From the NCBI GenBank assembly GCA_001768675.1, contig MELN01000022.1, positions 25,665-36,587 on the forward strand: a stretch of 10,923 bases of DNA, in the 5' to 3' direction. The notes beneath the pieces were generated by a model. The model had not been told where the DNA came from, searched no databases, and was given only the letters and a program-made list of their open reading frames with translations. Below, one piece after another: positions 1-6,150 of the stretch. Position 1 is the stretch's first letter, and each line of letters starts with the position of its first letter. The translations under genes and the position numbers were made by a program. This DNA comes from Actinobacteria bacterium RBG_16_64_13. Its GTDB lineage: Bacteria; Actinomycetota; Thermoleophilia; RBG-16-64-13.

Positions 1-296
1 TGGCGACCAATGCCGCCGAGGACCACGTCTTCTTGAGCCGGACGGGACGGCCGCTGTCGTCTTCCGACGTGCAGAGGCGCCTTGCCCGGTATTTGGCTTC
101 GGCGGGTGCGCCACAGGGGACATCACCGCATACGCTGCGGCATTCGTTCGCGACCCATCTGCTCGAGGGAGGGGCGGACCTGCGTGTCATCCAGGAGCTT
201 CTGGGGCACTCGTCGTTGCGCACTACGCAAGTGTACGCGCACGTCTCAGCCGCGCACCTGCGCAAGACCTATCGCAGAGCGCATCCCCGGGCGTAG
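1..296 (+). CDS. xerC: Tyrosine site-specific recombinase, XerC/XerD family, C-terminal part (5' end cut off by window)
   Basis: The frame is open from base 3 and ends at TAG 294-296, giving 97 residues of the catalytic domain. The tyrosine recombinase active-site residues are in the expected order: HTLRH (H43, R46 of the visible fragment), LGH (H69) and the nucleophile Tyr in QVYAH (Y78). The protein ends in HPRA, as many Xer proteins do. XerC and XerD act together at dif to resolve chromosome dimers at division. I favour XerC because a xerC-annotated gene lies near rpsB in Mycobacterium tuberculosis, but the fragment cannot separate XerC from XerD. It ends 5 bases before the sigma factor gene, so the two are probably co-transcribed. 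The beginning of the gene, including the core-binding domain, is outside the window. Confidence 0.88.
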   Translation, partial: ATNAAEDHVFLSRTGRPLSSSDVQRRLARYLASAGAPQGTSPHTLRHSFATHLLEGGADLRVIQELLGHSSLRTTQVYAHVSAAHLRKTYRRAHPRA

Positions 297-301
297 CGAA
301 C

Positions 302-1108
302 ATGGCTGTGATCATCGACTCGGCAAGCCAGTACGACCTCAACGAGGCGTGGCGGCGCTACAAGGAGCAGGGCGACTCGAAGGCGCGAGATCAGCTGATA
401 CTCGCCTATTCTCCGCTGGTGAAGTACGTGGCGGGTCGCATGAGCAGCGGCCTGCCAGCCCACATCGAAGAGGGAGACCTGGTCTCGTACGGTCTTCTGG
501 GACTCATCGGCGCCCTTGAGAGATTCGACCCGTCGCGCAACATCAAGTTCGAGACGTACGCGGTGTCGAGGATCAAGGGATCGATCATCGACGAGTTGCG
601 CGCCCTCGATTGGGTGCCGCGGTCGGTGAGAAGCTGGGCTCGCAAGGTGGAGGCGGCCGTGACAAGGCTAGAGAACCAGCTCACCCGGGCTCCCAGCGAC
701 GAAGAGGTGGCGAGGGAGCTCGAAGTCAGCGTGGACGAGTTCCAGGACATCATCAACCAGATCAGTTGCGCGTCGATCGTGGCCTTGGATGAGTTCTGGG
801 ATTCGAGTGGTCCCAGCCAAGACAAGGTGAACCTCATCGACACCATCGAGGACGCCGACGCCCCGGATCCCTCCCGGGCGTACCGCATCCAGGTCATCAA
901 AGAGACCTTGACCGCAGCTATCGAACGGCTGCCGGAGAGGGAGCGCATCGTCATCGGGCTCTACTACTACGAGGGCCTGACCCTGAAAGAGATCGGGGAA
1001 GTGCTGGGTGTGACGGAGTCCCGTGTGTCTCAACTCCACACCAAGGCCATCCTGCGCCTCCGCGGGCGCATCAAAGAGGACCTCGATCTGGACGCGCTTG
1101 CCACCTAG
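302..1108 (+). CDS. whiG: RNA polymerase sigma factor, sigma-28 family (WhiG/FliA type)
   Basis: This 268-residue protein has sigma-70 family regions 2, 3 and 4. Region 2 carries the motif DLVSYGLLGLIGAL from residue 59, followed by RIKGSIIDELRALDWVPRSV, the region 2-3 junction typical of the WhiG/FliA group. Region 4 (about residues 210-262) contains LPERE, the helix-turn-helix segment LTLKEIGEVLGVTESRVSQ and a basic end. It directs RNA polymerase to an alternative promoter set. In Streptomyces WhiG controls sporulation; in motile bacteria FliA controls late flagellar genes. The window contains no flagellar or sporulation gene that would decide between these roles. In Streptomyces coelicolor whiG also lies just upstream of rpsB-tsf-pyrH-frr. 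The ATG at 302 has no clear Shine-Dalgarno sequence; the 5-base gap after xer suggests translational coupling. Confidence 0.95.
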   Translation: MAVIIDSASQYDLNEAWRRYKEQGDSKARDQLILAYSPLVKYVAGRMSSGLPAHIEEGDLVSYGLLGLIGALERFDPSRNIKFETYAVSRIKGSIIDELRALDWVPRSVRSWARKVEAAVTRLENQLTRAPSDEEVARELEVSVDEFQDIINQISCASIVALDEFWDSSGPSQDKVNLIDTIEDADAPDPSRAYRIQVIKETLTAAIERLPERERIVIGLYYYEGLTLKEIGEVLGVTESRVSQLHTKAILRLRGRIKEDLDLDALAT

Positions 1109-1146
1109 CCGGGCTCTTCCCGGGGGCTTCCGGCTCCCGTCCGTGG

Positions 1147-1152
1147 TAAACT
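1147..1152 (+). promoter_or_regulatory. Candidate -10 element (TAAACT) for rpsB
   Basis: TAAACT fits the TAnnnT pattern of actinobacterial housekeeping -10 elements and lies in the only sizeable gap before rpsB. No good -35 hexamer is visible 16-18 bases upstream. A second A/T-rich hexamer, TATACA at 1161-1166, is an alternative. If TAAACT is used, transcription would begin near 1159 and leave a leader of about 100 bases. Base pattern only; moderate to low confidence. Confidence 0.35.
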
Positions 1153-1173
1153 GCTCGGGCTATACAACCAAAC

Positions 1174-1227
1174 CTGGGGATTCCCGTCCCGGTGGTGCCG
1201 GGTGACCGGTTCCGGAGCGGCCCCCAG
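1174..1227 (+). promoter_or_regulatory. Structured 5' leader of rpsB, possible autoregulatory RNA
   Basis: CTGGGG (1174-1179) can pair fully with CCCCAG (1222-1227). The enclosed bases hold a second hairpin, CCCGG (1188-1192) with CCGGG (1198-1202) around a TGGTG loop, followed by CCGGTTCCGG, which can compete with it. The fold sits between the candidate promoter and the rpsB ribosome binding site. rpsB leaders in other bacteria are known targets of feedback by protein S2; that this leader does the same is inference. I do not recognise it as a named RNA family. Confidence 0.35.
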
Positions 1228-1261
1228 AGTGTCCGATGAACAAAACCAGAGTGAGGTACGC

Positions 1262-2500
1262 ATGCCCGCAGCATCAATGAAGCAACTCCTGGAATCGGGA
1301 GTTCACTTCGGCCACCAGACCCGCCGGTGGAACCCCAAGATGAAGCCCTACATCTTCACGGAGCGGGGCGGCATCCACATCATCGATCTTCAGCAGACCA
1401 CTGACCTTCTCGACCGCGCATACGATTTCGTGCGCAACATCGCCAGCCGAGGCGGTACGGTGCTCTTTGTAGGCACCAAGAAGCAGTGCCAGGACATAGT
1501 CAGGGACGAGGCCGGCCGCGTGGGGATGCCCTACGTGTCCCACCGCTGGCTCGGTGGCCTGCTGACCAACTTCTCCACGATTGAGAACCGCATCAAGCGC
1601 ATGCACGACCTGCGGAAGCTCAAGGAAGAGGGTCAGCTCACTCTGCTGCCGACCAAGGAACGCATGGCCATGGAACGCGAGTTGGAGAAGCTCGAGATCA
1701 ACTTGGGCGGCGTCAGCATCATGACCCGCCTGCCGGATGCCGTCTTCGTGGCCGATCCGAAGCGTGAAGCCATCGCGACCAAGGAAGTGACCAAGCTCGG
1801 CCTACCCTTGATAGGCCTGTGCGACACCAATTGCGACCCCGATGAAGTCGACTACGTCATCCCCGGCAACGACGACGCCATCCGCTCTTGCGGACTCATC
1901 GTGAGGACGCTGGCGCGCGCCGTCGAAGAGGGACGCCAGAAGGTGCAAGTGTCGGAGTTCCTCGCGGCCGAAGCGGCACGCGCCTCCGCCATGCAGTCGC
2001 AGGCCATGCCCTACTCCTCGGGTGAGCCCGGGGAAGCAGGCGGATCCGATCCCAGGTCGCGGGGACCGCGCGGTGTCCGCACCCCCGACGGCCAGTCTCG
2101 TGGTCAGGGGCGTCCGGGCCCGGGTGGCAGGCCGTCTTCGGGAGGCCGCCCCACCGCCGGTGGCAGGCCGGGTGGCGGTGACCGCCAGGGCGGCTGGCAG
2201 GGCTCGCGCGAGGGTGCTGCGCGGCCGGCGGGAGCGGAGCAGCCGGCGCCGGCCAGGCGGGTGCCTGCCGCGAGGGCTGCTGCGGCGCCGAGAAAGAAGG
2301 AAGCGGCTCCGGAGGCCACCGCGGCTACGGAGGTCGAGAAGGCGCCAGTGAGCGACACGGCTATCCCGGAAGAAGCTACGCTTTCAGCGGCTGCCCCTCA
2401 GGAAGCACCTGAGGCTGCTCCCGTGGAGACGGCCCCCGTTGAGGCGTCCGCTGAGAGTGCTGTGGCCGAGGCGGCTCCGGAGGCCGACGCCGAGGCCTAG
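1262..2500 (+). CDS. rpsB: 30S ribosomal protein S2 with long low-complexity C-terminal tail
   Basis: Residues 1-243 are a normal S2 protein: MKQLLESGVHFGHQTRRWNP near the start, then VGTKKQ, RWLGG-LTNF and the DTNCDPDEVDY-IPGNDDAIRS signature. S2 binds the 30S head-body junction and helps recruit S1 or mRNA. I start at ATG 1262, because MPAASMKQ aligns with actinobacterial S2 beginnings and GAGG (1253-1256) lies 5 bases upstream; an in-frame GTG at 1202 would add 20 unfamiliar residues translated from the structured leader. The protein is 412 residues, against roughly 240-300 for the family. The extra part, residues 244-412, has no recognisable domain. It is a basic Gly/Arg/Pro stretch with four GRP motifs at 6-residue spacing (283-303), followed from residue 347 by an Ala/Glu/Pro acidic stretch. 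tsf follows after 97 bases. Confidence 0.97.
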   Translation: MPAASMKQLLESGVHFGHQTRRWNPKMKPYIFTERGGIHIIDLQQTTDLLDRAYDFVRNIASRGGTVLFVGTKKQCQDIVRDEAGRVGMPYVSHRWLGGLLTNFSTIENRIKRMHDLRKLKEEGQLTLLPTKERMAMERELEKLEINLGGVSIMTRLPDAVFVADPKREAIATKEVTKLGLPLIGLCDTNCDPDEVDYVIPGNDDAIRSCGLIVRTLARAVEEGRQKVQVSEFLAAEAARASAMQSQAMPYSSGEPGEAGGSDPRSRGPRGVRTPDGQSRGQGRPGPGGRPSSGGRPTAGGRPGGGDRQGGWQGSREGAARPAGAEQPAPARRVPAARAAAAPRKKEAAPEATAATEVEKAPVSDTAIPEEATLSAAAPQEAPEAAPVETAPVEASAESAVAEAAPEADAEA

Positions 2501-2520
2501 ACGGCCGCTGTGGGCTTAGT

Positions 2521-2535
2521 GCTGCACGTGGCAGC
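2521..2535 (+). other. Small hairpin in rpsB-tsf spacer
   Basis: GCTGC (2521-2525) and GCAGC (2531-2535) form a 5-base-pair stem with a 5-base loop, 20 bases after the rpsB stop. No T-run follows, so it does not look like a factor-independent terminator. It may be a weak mRNA structure, or chance in high-GC DNA. Confidence 0.2.
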
Positions 2536-2586
2536 CGGCGGGTCGCTGAGTACCGAAGATTCGCGAAGGATTATCGACGTCTCGAT

Positions 2587-2591
2587 GGAGG
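2587..2591 (+). promoter_or_regulatory. Ribosome binding site that decides the tsf start
   Basis: GGAGG lies 6 bases before ATG 2598 but only 3 bases before the in-frame TTG at 2595. The spacing favours the ATG, so the protein begins MDIDAG rather than MMDIDAG. Confidence 0.75.
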
Positions 2592-2597
2592 CTCTTG

Positions 2598-3200
2598 ATG
2601 GATATTGATGCCGGTCTGGTAAAGAAACTGCGTGAAGCCTGCGGTGCGGGCATCATGGACTGCAAGATGGCTTTGAACGAAGCGCAAGGCGACATGGAAG
2701 AAGCCATCAAGATACTGCGCAAGAAGGGCATGGCTAGCGCCGACAAGAAGTCGTCGCGAGCCACGAACGAAGGCATCGTCGACTACTACATCCACCCCGG
2801 CGCCAAAGTCGGGGTCCTGATAGAGGTCAACTGCGAGACCGATTTCGTCGCACGCAACGAGGACTTCAAGGTCTTCGTTCACGACGTGGCCATGCACATC
2901 GCCGCCGCGAGCCCAGCCTGGGTCTCTCGTGACGACATTCCCGAAGAGCTCAAGGCGGGCGAGCTGGAGATCTACTCGGCTCAAGCCAAACAATCCGGCA
3001 AGCCTGAAGCGGTAATCCAGAAGATCGCGGAGGGCAAACTGGCCAAATGGTATTCGACGGTGGTTCTCCTCGAGCAGGAGTTCGTCAAGGATCCGGAGAA
3101 GACCATCGAGGATCTTCGGCGTGAGATCATCGGCAAGATCGGTGAGAACATCGAGATCAGGCGGTTCGCGCGTTTCCGCGTGGGCGACGAGGTGGCCTAG
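2598..3200 (+). CDS. tsf: Elongation factor Ts, short form
   Basis: EF-Ts releases GDP from EF-Tu so that it can bind GTP and aminoacyl-tRNA again. The 200-residue protein starts with the UBA-like domain (KLREACGAGIMDCKMAL, residues 10-26), which docks on EF-Tu. The core has the hallmark TDFVARNEDF at 81-90, whose Asp and Phe help displace the nucleotide's magnesium ion. It ends IGENIEIRRFARF followed by a short tail. It is clearly shorter than E. coli EF-Ts (283 residues) and mycobacterial EF-Ts (about 270); it resembles the compact type of Thermus (196 residues), in which one core subdomain copy is reduced. No frameshift or early stop is apparent, because the normal C-terminal motif is present. 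It is presumably co-transcribed with rpsB. Confidence 0.96.
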   Translation: MDIDAGLVKKLREACGAGIMDCKMALNEAQGDMEEAIKILRKKGMASADKKSSRATNEGIVDYYIHPGAKVGVLIEVNCETDFVARNEDFKVFVHDVAMHIAAASPAWVSRDDIPEELKAGELEIYSAQAKQSGKPEAVIQKIAEGKLAKWYSTVVLLEQEFVKDPEKTIEDLRREIIGKIGENIEIRRFARFRVGDEVA

Positions 3201-3222
3201 GGGCGCGGTTCCAAGTTCAACG

Positions 3223-3255
3223 ATCCTCGGGACGGAGATCCGTGCCGCGAGGGAT
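3223..3255 (+). promoter_or_regulatory. Hairpin in the tsf-pyrH spacer, next to the pyrH start
   Basis: ATCCTCG (3223-3229) pairs with CGAGG-AT (3248-3255, one bulged G). Inside, GG (3230-3231) pairs with CC (3245-3246), and ACGG (3232-3235) pairs with CCGT (3240-3243) around an AGAT loop. That is about 13 base pairs with three single-G bulges. It ends 17 bases before the pyrH ATG and has no T-run, so a role in mRNA processing or translation is more likely than termination. Inferred from sequence pairing alone. Confidence 0.4.
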
Positions 3256-3272
3256 GGCCGAGACGAGGCGAT

Positions 3273-4019
3273 ATGACCCAGCGACCGGTATGGAAGAGGG
3301 TTCTGCTCAAGCTCAGCGGTGAAGCCCTCATGGGGGATCTCAAGTACGGGATCGACCCGGTGCGCCTAGGCGCCATGGCGAACGAGATCAGCCAGGTGGT
3401 CGCGGGGGGGATCGAGATGGCCATCGTCGTCGGGGGCGGGAACATCTTCAGGGGTGTGTCCGGAGCTTCCCAGGGAATCGACCGTGCAACCGCGGACTAT
3501 ATGGGCATGCTGGCGACCGTGATGAACTCCATGGCGTTGCAGGATGCCCTCCGCAAGCTGGCTGTCGACTCTCGGGTGCAGTCAGCCATCGATATGCAAG
3601 AGATCTGTGAGCCCTACATACGAGGCCGGGCTATTCGGCATCTCGAGAAGGGGCGGATTGTGATCTTCGCAGCCGGGACCGGCAACCCGTTCTTCAGCAC
3701 CGATACGGCTGCGGCTTTGCGTGCCCTGGAGATAGGGGCGGAGTGCCTTCTCATGGCAAAGAAGAAGTACGACGGCGTCTATGATGCCGATCCGGAGACG
3801 GAGCCCTGCGCCAGGCTCATCGAGCGTATCACCCACCGTGAGGCCCTCGAGCGGGGTCTCCGGGTCATGGATTCGACGGCTCTTTCGCTGTGCATGGACA
3901 ACGGTCTTCCCATCATGGTGTTCAACATGAGCCAGCCGGAGAACATCCGGCGCGTTCTCCGCGGTGAGCGGATCGGCACCATAGTGACGGTCGAGGAGAT
4001 TGAGAAGGAGGAGTCATGA
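3273..4019 (+). CDS. pyrH: Uridylate kinase (UMP kinase)
   Basis: PyrH transfers phosphate from ATP to UMP, giving UDP for RNA, CTP and UDP-sugar synthesis. It is a cytosolic hexamer of the amino acid kinase fold. In the 248 residues I see the N-terminal phosphate-binding KLSGEAL (13-19), the glycine-rich VVGGGNIFRG (52-61), the UMP-site region RATADYMGMLATVMN, the TGNPFFSTDTAA segment and KKKYDGVYDADP, the nucleotide-binding part found in bacterial UMP kinases. Length is normal for the family. ATG 3273 has only a weak upstream GAGG (3265-3268). The stop TGA overlaps the frr start in ATGA (4016-4019), which implies coupled translation. pyrH-frr adjacency is one of the most conserved gene pairs in bacteria. 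Confidence 0.98.
   Translation: MTQRPVWKRVLLKLSGEALMGDLKYGIDPVRLGAMANEISQVVAGGIEMAIVVGGGNIFRGVSGASQGIDRATADYMGMLATVMNSMALQDALRKLAVDSRVQSAIDMQEICEPYIRGRAIRHLEKGRIVIFAAGTGNPFFSTDTAAALRALEIGAECLLMAKKKYDGVYDADPETEPCARLIERITHREALERGLRVMDSTALSLCMDNGLPIMVFNMSQPENIRRVLRGERIGTIVTVEEIEKEES
4005..4011 (+). promoter_or_regulatory. Strong ribosome binding site for frr inside pyrH
   Basis: AAGGAGG lies within the last codons of pyrH and 4 bases before the frr ATG. It is among the best Shine-Dalgarno matches in the window and supports frr starting at 4016. Confidence 0.75.
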
Positions 4020-4573
4020 TCCGGGAGTTGGTCGCCGACGGCAAGCGCCGCATGGAAAGCGCGGTCGAAGCCCTGCGGAGTGAGTTCAACACTGTGAGGA
4101 CCGGCCGCGCCTCCACCGGGCTGCTCGACCGGCTCCACGTGGACTACTACGGGGCGAAGACGCCGCTGAAGCAGCTCGCCAATCTGGCGACGCCCGACCC
4201 GCGCACGATCTCCGTCACCGTCTACGACAAAGGGGCCGTCAGCTCGGTGGTCAGGGCGATCCAGGAGTCCGACCTTGCCCTTACCCCCAACACCGACGGC
4301 ACCGTGATACGCCTCAATATCCCGACGCTCACCGCCGACCGTCGCAAAGACCTGGTCAAGATGATCAAGAACATGGCCGAAGAAAGCCGGGTCGCGATCC
4401 GCAACGTCCGCAGGGACGTCATCCAAGATCTCAAGGACCTCAAGAAGGAAGGCGAGATCTCCGAAGACGACGAGCATCGCGCCGAAGAAGAGGTCCAGAA
4501 GCTGACCGACGGCTTCATCGAGAAGATCAACGAAATACTCCACCACAAAGAACAGGAGATCCTCGAGATCTGA
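4016..4573 (+). CDS. frr: Ribosome recycling factor
   Basis: RRF works with EF-G to split the post-termination ribosome so that subunits can be reused. The 185-residue length is exactly typical. The N-terminal helix ends in FNTVRTGRAS (about residues 24-33), part of the three-helix bundle that mimics tRNA shape. Domain II includes VDYYG and TPDPRTISVTVYD. The C-terminal helices include RKDLVKMIK, AIRNVRRD and the acidic KKEGEISEDDEHR, all hallmarks of the family. The start ATG overlaps the pyrH stop by 4 bases and has a strong ribosome binding site. The stop at 4571-4573 is a single base from the uppS start. No anomalies. Confidence 0.98.
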   Translation: MIRELVADGKRRMESAVEALRSEFNTVRTGRASTGLLDRLHVDYYGAKTPLKQLANLATPDPRTISVTVYDKGAVSSVVRAIQESDLALTPNTDGTVIRLNIPTLTADRRKDLVKMIKNMAEESRVAIRNVRRDVIQDLKDLKKEGEISEDDEHRAEEEVQKLTDGFIEKINEILHHKEQEILEI

Positions 4574-4574
4574 C

Positions 4575-5360
4575 GTGGGCCTATCCGCTTGGCTGAGTGC
4601 TCATTGGGGCCGCGGAAGAAAGGGTGCCTTCGACCAGGCGACTGCCAGGGCGAGGGGTGCCGTTCCTTTCCACGTGGCCATCATCATGGACGGCAACGGT
4701 CGTTGGGCTCGTCGCCGCGGTCTGCCCGTCAGTGCCGGACACAGGGCGGGTACACAGGCCGTCCGCAGAGTCATCGAGATGGCCCGCGACATGGGCATCG
4801 GGCAACTGACCCTCTATTCCTTCTCGGTGGAGAACTGGAGCCGTCCGACCGAGGAGGTCGAAGGTCTTATGAGGCTCCACGCCGAGATGATCGACGCGGA
4901 AGTGCCTACTCTCCACAAGAACGACTGCCGGGTGGTCTTCGTCGGCAGCAGAGAGGGCCTGAGCTCACAACTTCTGGAGAAGATGGAGTGGGCCGAGGCT
5001 TTGACGGCCGGCAATGGCCGGATGGTCCTCTTCATAGCTTTCAATTACGGCGGGAGACGCGAGATCGTCGACGCGATGCGAAAAGCCGTCGTCGACGGGG
5101 CGGACGGCGCCGCCATCACGGAGGAAGATATCGCCCGGCATCTGTACTCACCACTGATGCGCTTTCCCGATCTGTGCATCCGCACTTCGGGGGAAAGGCG
5201 GATGTCGAATTTCTTGCTGTGGCAATCGGCGTACTCGGAGCTCTACTTCTCCGATTGCCTGTGGCCCGACTTTGGCAGCGAAGAGTTCGAGCGGGCCCTC
5301 GCCGATTACGCCGGCCGGGAGCGTCGTTTCGGTGCGCGCGACAGGAACGGGCATGCTTAG
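4575..5360 (+). CDS. uppS: Isoprenyl transferase (undecaprenyl diphosphate synthase family)
   Basis: This cis-prenyltransferase adds isopentenyl diphosphate units to an allylic primer to make the long-chain carrier lipid of peptidoglycan and other wall polymers. The motifs are clear: IIMDGNGRWA with catalytic Asp39, FSVENWSRP (83-91), FNYGGRREI, and RTSGERRMSNFLLW from residue 203, which includes the magnesium and diphosphate-binding residues. The 261 residues include about 30 N-terminal residues before the core. The segment before RTSGE reads YSPLMRFPDL, where most homologues have a Gly/Pro/Asp-rich version; this is a mild variation. The start codon is GTG one base after the frr stop, so re-initiation by the same ribosome is likely. 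Its substrate comes from the pathway encoded by dxr and ispG in the same cluster. Product chain length cannot be read from sequence. Confidence 0.96.
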   Translation: MGLSAWLSAHWGRGRKGAFDQATARARGAVPFHVAIIMDGNGRWARRRGLPVSAGHRAGTQAVRRVIEMARDMGIGQLTLYSFSVENWSRPTEEVEGLMRLHAEMIDAEVPTLHKNDCRVVFVGSREGLSSQLLEKMEWAEALTAGNGRMVLFIAFNYGGRREIVDAMRKAVVDGADGAAITEEDIARHLYSPLMRFPDLCIRTSGERRMSNFLLWQSAYSELYFSDCLWPDFGSEEFERALADYAGRERRFGARDRNGHA

Positions 5361-6150
5361 AAACCGCCTGCTGGTAGCCGCCGTTGGGCTTCCCCTCGGG
5401 TTCGCGGCGGTCATTCTCGGCGGTTACTTCCTGTTTGGCCTGGCCATCGTCCTCACCGTTCTTGGTCTTCACGAGTACTACACCCTGCTTCGGCCATACA
5501 GGCCCAACCTGCTCGTGGGCTACGTGGCAGGAGTCAGCGTCGTGGTTGCCTCGTTCTTCCTGGGGTCAGAAGGGCTCCTCGTCGGCCTGGCCGCGCTGGT
5601 CATCCTGACGTTCTTCTGGTCGCTGTTTGGTGAGTTGGGCGCCCATCTTGTGGGAAGGATGGCGATGACCGGGTTCGGCGTCCTGTGGGTAGCCTTGGGT
5701 TTCGCCTACATTCCTCTTATCCGCGGGCTGAACCACGGTATGGCGCTCACCATCATGATGTTGGCCTGCACAATCGTCAGCGACACCTTCGCCTTTTTCG
5801 TAGGGCGGGCTATAGGCCGCCACAAGATGGCCCCCCGCATCTCGCCTAACAAATCGGTGGAAGGAGCGGTCGGAGGACTCGTGGGAGCGGTGGTCGCAGC
5901 CCTGATAGTGCGTATCTATTCGCCATGGTTGCCTACCCGAGACGCCATCATCCTGGGCTTGGCAGTCGGGGTCGTCGGTCAATGGGGCGATCTGTTCGAG
6001 TCAACCTTCAAGCGGGACTTCCGGGTCAAGGACTCAGGCAGACTCCTGCCTGGCCACGGCGGCATCCTGGACCGTTTTGATTCCATGCTGTTCGCCGGGT
6101 TCGTGGCCTACTGGGGAGCAGTCGCGCTCCTGGGGGACGTCGTGCGATGA
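5353..6150 (+). CDS. cdsA: Phosphatidate cytidylyltransferase (CDP-diacylglycerol synthase)
   Basis: CdsA converts phosphatidic acid and CTP into CDP-diacylglycerol, the precursor of bacterial phospholipids, in the cytoplasmic membrane. Most of the 265 residues form hydrophobic helices. The C-terminal part matches the family signature completely: STFKRDFRVKDSG followed by LLPGHGGILDRFD. I start at ATG 5353 (MLRNRLL, followed at once by a membrane helix), with AGGAA (5343-5347) upstream; the frame is open to a TTG at 5272, but that would add 27 hydrophilic residues lying within uppS. The chosen start overlaps uppS by 8 bases. The stop overlaps dxr in ATGA. Length fits the family. Confidence 0.96.
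   Translation: MLRNRLLVAAVGLPLGFAAVILGGYFLFGLAIVLTVLGLHEYYTLLRPYRPNLLVGYVAGVSVVVASFFLGSEGLLVGLAALVILTFFWSLFGELGAHLVGRMAMTGFGVLWVALGFAYIPLIRGLNHGMALTIMMLACTIVSDTFAFFVGRAIGRHKMAPRISPNKSVEGAVGGLVGAVVAALIVRIYSPWLPTRDAIILGLAVGVVGQWGDLFESTFKRDFRVKDSGRLLPGHGGILDRFDSMLFAGFVAYWGAVALLGDVVR

Noticed and set aside
1..296. Integrase of a mobile element or phage
   Set aside because: The active-site motifs and HPRA end fit housekeeping Xer proteins, and the position next to a sigma factor and rpsB is conserved chromosomal context with no cargo or attachment site.
1109..1123. CCGGG-CTCTT-CCCGG hairpin after whiG as a terminator
   Set aside because: The stem is only 5 pairs and is followed by a G-run rather than a T-run, so it is easily chance in this composition.
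1202..1261. Upstream GTG start that would add 20 residues to RpsB
   Set aside because: The added residues do not resemble S2, the DNA looks like a structured leader, and ATG 1262 has a suitably spaced GAGG.
3779..4546. Antisense frame of about 255 codons over the end of pyrH and frr
   Set aside because: It mirrors frr codon usage; both genes below it are intact and conserved, and no ribosome binding site or domain supports it.
5272..5352. Upstream TTG start for cdsA
   Set aside because: It would add 27 hydrophilic residues inside uppS; ATG 5353 leads directly into the first membrane helix, as in homologues.
4589..5377. A + strand frame of about 262 codons overlapping uppS
   Set aside because: It is very Arg/Gly-rich with no domain, while the uppS frame carries all family motifs.
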